Of a stretch of 9,517 bases of DNA, positions 5,324 through 9,517 are shown piece by piece. A model generated the notes under the pieces. That model worked only from the letters and a program-made list of their open reading frames with translations, was not told the DNA's origin and did not search any database. Source of the stretch: CAYTQK01 sp964439745 (GTDB taxonomy: Bacteria; Desulfobacterota; Desulfobacteria; Desulfobacterales; Desulfosudaceae). The first letter of the stretch is position 1. Every line of letters starts with the position of its first letter. A program made the position numbers and the translations under genes. The stretch is from NCBI GenBank assembly GCA_964439745.1, contig CAYTQK010000117.1, positions 1 to 9,517 of the forward strand, written 5' to 3'.

Positions 5324-8300
5324 ATGAACAGAAAAAAAGTATGCAATAAATGGGCCTGGCGGGTCTGCCTGACGGCGGCCCTGCTGCTGGCGGCCACCAC
5401 GGGCTGGACCGCCGCGGAAACAATCACCACCACCACCACCACCGGCCAGGTGGCACTGGCCGAAGGAGACAGCCTGGCCGTGCAAAACGGCGGCACGGTG
5501 GCTGTTTCCACCGAAGATGAAGACGCCATCGGCGTCAAAGGGGACGGTACCACCGAATCCAGCCCTTGTGACCAGCCGCCGGCCAACCCGGACTGGTTTC
5601 TCAACGACAACATGGTCACCATCGACGCCGGCGGGATGATCGACGTGGCAGCCGTGGGTACCGCGGCCTATGGCGGCACCGAGATCTTTGCCCGGGGCCT
5701 TATCCCCCTGGACGGCAATACCATCACCAATAACGGCACCATTTCCGCTTCCGCCAAACATGAAGCCGACGACGGCAATACGTCTACCCGGGCCTGGGCC
5801 TTTGGTATGCAGACCGCCGACAGTGGGGTCAACAACATCACCAACAACGGCCTCATTCAGGTCACTGCCCAGGGGCTTTCCGGCGGCGGGCTTTCATATT
5901 CCAGCGCCAACGCCCGGGCGGCCGGTATCCAGGTGGGCCATGCCGGCGAAGGAACAGTGGTAAACACCGGCACCATCGATGTTGAGGCCACCAGCGTGGA
6001 CGGCCTGGCCAGAAGCCTGGGCATCAAGCTGAACTACGAGTCCAATGTCGATGTCACCAACTCCGGCATGGTCGATGTTTACGGTTACAGCGAAAACACT
6101 GATGCCATCAGCGTCGGCGTCAAGGGCACTTATCGGAGCGGCGGTTCCATTATCAACAAGGCCGGCGGTCTGATTACCGTGCTGACCGAAAGTGGCGGCG
6201 GCGAGGCCGTGGCCAAGGGCATTCAGCTGGGTGATGACAATGGTGCCGACAAGGGCTACCTGGTCAGCAACAACGGTGTTATCCAGGCCGTGGCCACCTC
6301 CACCGCGGTGGGCGAACAGGTCAATGCCATGGGCATTCATACCGGTGATATTGAAAACAGCGACACTTCCGTCACCAACACCGGCACCATTTGCACCACG
6401 GCCACGGGCGTGGATGGTTATATCAACTCCTTTGGCATCAAGGGCGGCGCTGCGGCCGATACCATCACCAACAGCGGCCTGATCCAAACCCGCGCCTACA
6501 GCGAGGGCGAAGACGACACCACTTCTATCGGCGGCAAGAGCTTCGGCATATTCAGCAACGATGACGGTGATCGTATTACCAACTCCGGCACCATCGATTC
6601 CTATGTCAACGCCTCCACCGGAGTTCTGGGCAAGGGGGCCATGTCAGCGGCCATCCGGGCCGGCTGCGCTGATGACTGGAGCACGCCCAATGACATCACC
6701 AACCAGGCCGGCGGCGTGCTGCGGGCCTATGGCGACTGGGATTTTGCCGATGGTTCTTCGTATCGTTCCGCTGCTCATGGCATCTGGACCGGCGACTACA
6801 GCCGGGTTTATAACTACGGGCAGATCGAAGTCGGCGGCAACATGAAATCCGCCGCGAACGTCTACTACAATGTCGGTTTTTTCGGTGTCCGCGGAGCTGA
6901 TTACGGCTTTATTAATAATACCGGCAGTATCGAAGTGACTGGTGAAATTAACGCCGGCGGTCTGATCGAGGAGAATTCCGGCTTGTTCGGGGTGCGCTCC
7001 GGGCACGAATCGGAAGTAAACAATGAAGGTACCATTGACGTCTCCGGCACCTTGACTTCCACTGACTACGATCAAAATTCCGGCTTTTACGGTATCCGCC
7101 TGGGTAGAGATTCCCAGGTGGACAACAGCGGCCTGATCAAAGTAAACGGCACCCTGACCGCCCTGGGTGAGCTGGAAGAAAACAGCGGCGCTTTTGGTAT
7201 CCGCACCGGTTATGATCACTACGGTATTACCAACTCCGGCGAGATTGACGTCACCCTGGTGGCGGACGTGGCTACGGCGGAATACACTCACAACAAAACC
7301 GGCGCCTACGGCATCCGCACCGGCTACGGCTATGATTATGGCTATGATATTGTTAACACCGGCAGCATTGCCGCCACCTTCACCAACCTGACGGAAAACG
7401 ACAGTCCCTTTGACGGGGCCTACGGCATCCGGGTGGGCCACGGCGACGCGGTGGTGGTCAATACCGGCGATATCACCACCACCGTCACCGACGACAGTAC
7501 CCATGGTTATTCCATGGGTATCTGGATGGGCGATGACGGCAATACCGTTCATCAGAGCGGCACCATCACCGCCTCCGGGGACAAGGCCGCCTCTGTGGCC
7601 CTGGGCTGCGGTAATAGCAATGTTACCACGGACAATAATACTCTTAACGTAATGAACGGCGCGGATATGTCCGGTGACCTGCTTAATTTGTCCTACCGGG
7701 ACGCCGGTGACGGCAACCATGGGCTGGCCACGGTCAATTTCGGGCTGGCTGCCGGCACCAGCGGCAAGGCCATGGCCGGCACCCCGGATGATGATTTTGA
7801 TTTTGTCTTTACCGACAATATCTGGGGTTTTTACGACATCGACGACAGCGGTGAGATTGAGGCCGGCGAAGAAAACTACTGGAACGCCAATTTTGTCGGC
7901 GGCACCACCCGGCTGAACGGAACCAAGAACTGGCTGGACGAAGCCGAGATTTATCCCGGCGCCACCCTGGGCGGCACCGGCAACCTGACGGTGGCCAGCG
8001 GTCTGACCAACAAGGGCTGGATCGCGCCGGGCAATTCCATCGGCACCCTGACCATTGACGGTGACTATACCCAGAGCAACACCGGCGGCCTGGCCATTGA
8101 AGTTGATTCCAGCAGCATTGACAAGCTGGACGTGACCGGCACGGCCACCATCAAGGGCGGCACCCTGGACGTGACCACCCTGGGATATCCGGCCGCGAGC
8201 ACCACGGCCGCGTTCTTGGACGCCGCCACCATCGAGGATGAATACGGCGCGGATGACGGCGATTTCTTTGCCGAGCTGACCGACAGCTCCCTGCTGCTGG

Positions 8301-9517
8301 ATTTTGAGGTGGTTTACGACGACACCGAAGAATCCCTGGCCCTGGCCGTGACCCAGATGCCCATTGCCGGGTATACTTTGACCGACAACCAGCGGTCCAT
8401 GGCCAGCGCCATTGACAAGGCCGGGGCGATCAGCGGCGGTTCGGGCGTGCTGGACCTGCTGGCCCAGGCCTCCAATGCGGAAGAGCTGGGCGCCATGCTG
8501 GATCAGCTCAGCCCGGAACCGTACACCGCCTTTGCCCGGATCGGGCTGGGCAACACCCGGGCCTTTCAGGGCACTGTCCTGAACCAGGTGGGCGGCCAGG
8601 CCACGGCCCGCCGCCACCAGGACCGCTTTGCCGCCACCCTGGCGGCCGACGGCCCCGGGCCGGACAGCCAGGCCTCGGGCCAGGCCCTCTGGGGTGAGCT
8701 TTACGGCAGCTGGGCCGAGCAGGACAAGGTCCGGGACGGCGCCGGCGTCAAGTACGGCTATGACCTGGACACTTACGGCCTGGCCGCCGGCTATGACCTG
8801 CCCCTTTCTGACCGGATGATCGCCGGCGTTACCGCCGGGTTCGGTCAGTCCGAGATCGACTTTTCCGGCCTGGACGCCAAAACCGACGTGGACACCTTCA
8901 CCCTGGGCGCTTACAGCACCTACTCCCGGGACAAGTACTATGCCGAAGGCCTGGTGTCCGCCTCTTACAGCGAGTTTGACACCGAGCGGCGCATCACGGC
9001 CGCCGGGACCACGGCCGCGGCCGACTACAACGGCGGCGACGCGGCCCTGCGCCTGGGCGGCGGCTACCACGCCGTGCAGGGCCCCAACTGGACCCTGGGG
9101 CCGATTGCCTCGCTGCAGTATGCCTACCTCTGGCACGAGGACTTTACTGAGTCCGGGGCCGGGGAGTTCAACAATGACTTGGACAGCGGGAGTTACGATT
9201 CTCTGCTGAGCCGGGTGGGCGTGGCCTTTAACGGGGCGGTGCCGGCCGGAAACATGACCCTGCGGCCGAAGATGACCCTGGAATGGGGTCACGAGTATAT
9301 GGACGAAGAAGCTGACATAACGGCCCGGTTTAACTATGCTGACGCCGAATGGTTTAAAGTGGACGGGGCTGAGTCCGGCCGTAACAGTCTGCTGGTCGGG
9401 GCCGGCGTGGAGGCGCAGCTCAGCGACAGCCTGATGCTTTACCTCAATTACAATGGCGACTACCGGCATGATTTTGAGGCCGAGGCCGTCACCGGCGGTG
9501 TGCAGCTGGCTTTCTAA
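5324..9517 (+). CDS. Autotransporter (type Va) with repeat-rich passenger and EF-hand-like loop
   Basis: A complete 1397-residue outer-membrane autotransporter. Residues 1-31 are a signal peptide (MNRKK charged start, hydrophobic LTAALLLAATTG, likely cut after TAA). A Thr6 run follows (35-40). Residues about 132-766 hold roughly 18 degenerate repeats of the form 'x-N-x-G-x-I-x-V ... G-I-x-x-G', expected to build a beta-solenoid passenger. Residues 838-849 (DIDDSGEIEAGE) fit an EF-hand calcium loop. Residues about 859-953 resemble passenger-associated transport (PATR) repeats, with WIAPGNSIGTLTIDGDYTQ. A linker with LSPEPYTAFA follows. From Q1120 (ALWGELYGSW) to the end is the beta-barrel, closing with VQLAF, the aromatic C-terminus read by the BAM complex. 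I see no protease, esterase or other catalytic motif, so adhesion or surface-layer structure is the best guess. It has its own AT-rich regulatory region and is probably monocistronic at its 5' end. The stop is the last codon of the window. Confidence 0.93.
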   Translation: MNRKKVCNKWAWRVCLTAALLLAATTGWTAAETITTTTTTGQVALAEGDSLAVQNGGTVAVSTEDEDAIGVKGDGTTESSPCDQPPANPDWFLNDNMVTIDAGGMIDVAAVGTAAYGGTEIFARGLIPLDGNTITNNGTISASAKHEADDGNTSTRAWAFGMQTADSGVNNITNNGLIQVTAQGLSGGGLSYSSANARAAGIQVGHAGEGTVVNTGTIDVEATSVDGLARSLGIKLNYESNVDVTNSGMVDVYGYSENTDAISVGVKGTYRSGGSIINKAGGLITVLTESGGGEAVAKGIQLGDDNGADKGYLVSNNGVIQAVATSTAVGEQVNAMGIHTGDIENSDTSVTNTGTICTTATGVDGYINSFGIKGGAAADTITNSGLIQTRAYSEGEDDTTSIGGKSFGIFSNDDGDRITNSGTIDSYVNASTGVLGKGAMSAAIRAGCADDWSTPNDITNQAGGVLRAYGDWDFADGSSYRSAAHGIWTGDYSRVYNYGQIEVGGNMKSAANVYYNVGFFGVRGADYGFINNTGSIEVTGEINAGGLIEENSGLFGVRSGHESEVNNEGTIDVSGTLTSTDYDQNSGFYGIRLGRDSQVDNSGLIKVNGTLTALGELEENSGAFGIRTGYDHYGITNSGEIDVTLVADVATAEYTHNKTGAYGIRTGYGYDYGYDIVNTGSIAATFTNLTENDSPFDGAYGIRVGHGDAVVVNTGDITTTVTDDSTHGYSMGIWMGDDGNTVHQSGTITASGDKAASVALGCGNSNVTTDNNTLNVMNGADMSGDLLNLSYRDAGDGNHGLATVNFGLAAGTSGKAMAGTPDDDFDFVFTDNIWGFYDIDDSGEIEAGEENYWNANFVGGTTRLNGTKNWLDEAEIYPGATLGGTGNLTVASGLTNKGWIAPGNSIGTLTIDGDYTQSNTGGLAIEVDSSSIDKLDVTGTATIKGGTLDVTTLGYPAASTTAAFLDAATIEDEYGADDGDFFAELTDSSLLLDFEVVYDDTEESLALAVTQMPIAGYTLTDNQRSMASAIDKAGAISGGSGVLDLLAQASNAEELGAMLDQLSPEPYTAFARIGLGNTRAFQGTVLNQVGGQATARRHQDRFAATLAADGPGPDSQASGQALWGELYGSWAEQDKVRDGAGVKYGYDLDTYGLAAGYDLPLSDRMIAGVTAGFGQSEIDFSGLDAKTDVDTFTLGAYSTYSRDKYYAEGLVSASYSEFDTERRITAAGTTAAADYNGGDAALRLGGGYHAVQGPNWTLGPIASLQYAYLWHEDFTESGAGEFNNDLDSGSYDSLLSRVGVAFNGAVPAGNMTLRPKMTLEWGHEYMDEEADITARFNYADAEWFKVDGAESGRNSLLVGAGVEAQLSDSLMLYLNYNGDYRHDFEAEAVTGGVQLAF
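5426..5443 (+). repeat. (ACC)6 triplet repeat
   Basis: Six identical ACC codons give the Thr run at residues 35-40, just after the predicted signal-peptide cleavage site. Codon identity suggests slippage rather than selection on the protein alone. Changes in copy number would keep the frame, so this is a length variant and not an on/off switch. Confidence 0.6.
5717..7621 (+). repeat. About 18 degenerate peptide repeats in the passenger
   Basis: Each unit has an Asn-Gly block (ITNNGTISA, VTNSGMVDV, ITNSGLIQT, VNNEGTIDV, VDNSGLIKV, ITNSGEIDV, IVNTGSIAA), a variable polar stretch, and a 'GI-x-x-G' block (FGMQT, AGIQVG, LGIKL, MGIHTG, FGVRSG, YGIRLG, FGIRTG, YGIRVG, MGIWMG). The turn after the second block is rich in Asp, His or Tyr. 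Units run about 30 to 40 residues, and two adjacent ones near 6960-7180 are each 35 residues long. The repeats are similar as peptide but diverged in codons, so they are old. The count is by eye. Confidence 0.8.
7835..7870 (+). other. EF-hand-like calcium loop within the autotransporter
   Basis: Residues 838-849 read DIDDSGEIEAGE. Loop positions 1, 3, 5, 7, 9 and 12 are Asp, Asp, Ser, Glu, Glu and Glu, position 6 is Gly and position 8 is Ile, which fits the canonical 12-residue EF-hand loop throughout. It sits between the repeat domain and the PATR-like segment, after an aromatic 'IWGFY'. Calcium binding is inferred; a single loop without clear flanking helices may bind weakly or not at all. 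Confidence 0.55.
8681..9514 (+). other. Autotransporter beta-barrel translocator domain
   Basis: Residues 1120-1397 alternate short amphipathic strands with turns, for example LWGELYGSWAEQD, YGLAAGYDLPLSDRM, FTLGAYSTYSRDKYYAEGL, LRPKMTLEWGHEYM and LMLYLNYNGDYRHDF. The length of 278 residues matches the usual 12-strand domain, and the chain ends in Phe. It inserts in the outer membrane and is needed to export the passenger. Confidence 0.9.

Noticed and set aside
6644..9469. Minus-strand open frame of 941 codons opposite the autotransporter
   Set aside because: Its length is impressive, but it results from G/C-ending codons and repeated Asn-Gly and Thr codons on the plus strand. Its apparent repeats mirror those of the passenger.

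Overview
The window reads as GC-rich bacterial chromosome with strong G/C preference at third codon positions. It holds five tightly packed plus-strand housekeeping genes, an AT-rich gap of 381 bases, and one very large plus-strand surface-protein gene whose stop codon is the last three bases of the window. The organism must be Gram-negative, because the last gene encodes a type V (autotransporter) outer-membrane protein. A selenocysteine-synthesis gene beside a fused CobA-HemD enzyme and an FmdB-type zinc ribbon is the kind of content found in anaerobic, often sulfate-reducing Desulfobacterota. That placement is inferred, not proven by the sequence.

Region 1 (140-4942) is a probable operon: selA (selenocysteine synthase), a small FmdB-family zinc-ribbon protein, hemC (hydroxymethylbilane synthase), cobA-hemD (uroporphyrinogen-III methyltransferase fused to uroporphyrinogen-III synthase), and a 4'-phosphopantetheinyl transferase. 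Junctions are a 14-base overlap, then gaps of 13, 1 and 45 bases. HemC and the CobA-HemD fusion catalyse consecutive steps: porphobilinogen to hydroxymethylbilane, to uroporphyrinogen III, to precorrin-2. Precorrin-2 is the branch point for siroheme, cobalamin and the alternative heme route. SelA and the phosphopantetheinyl transferase belong to other cofactor or modification pathways, so the operon groups cofactor and post-translational chemistry.

Region 2 (4943-5323) is strongly AT-rich and has no convincing gene. It holds a good sigma-70-type promoter candidate (TTGATT, 17 bases, TATATT), a second extended -10 candidate inside a perfect palindrome, and several inverted repeats, including a perfect 10-bp T-tract/A-tract stem in the probable 5' leader. 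It probably carries the regulation of the autotransporter gene.

Region 3 (5324-9517) is one complete 1397-residue autotransporter. It has a signal peptide, a passenger of about 18 degenerate 'x-N-x-G-x-I ... G-I-x-x-G' repeats, an EF-hand-like calcium loop, a passenger-associated (PATR-like) segment, a linker, and a C-terminal beta-barrel ending in Phe. No enzymatic domain is recognisable in the passenger, so an adhesive or structural surface role is most likely. I saw no tRNA, rRNA, CRISPR array, insertion sequence or phage gene.
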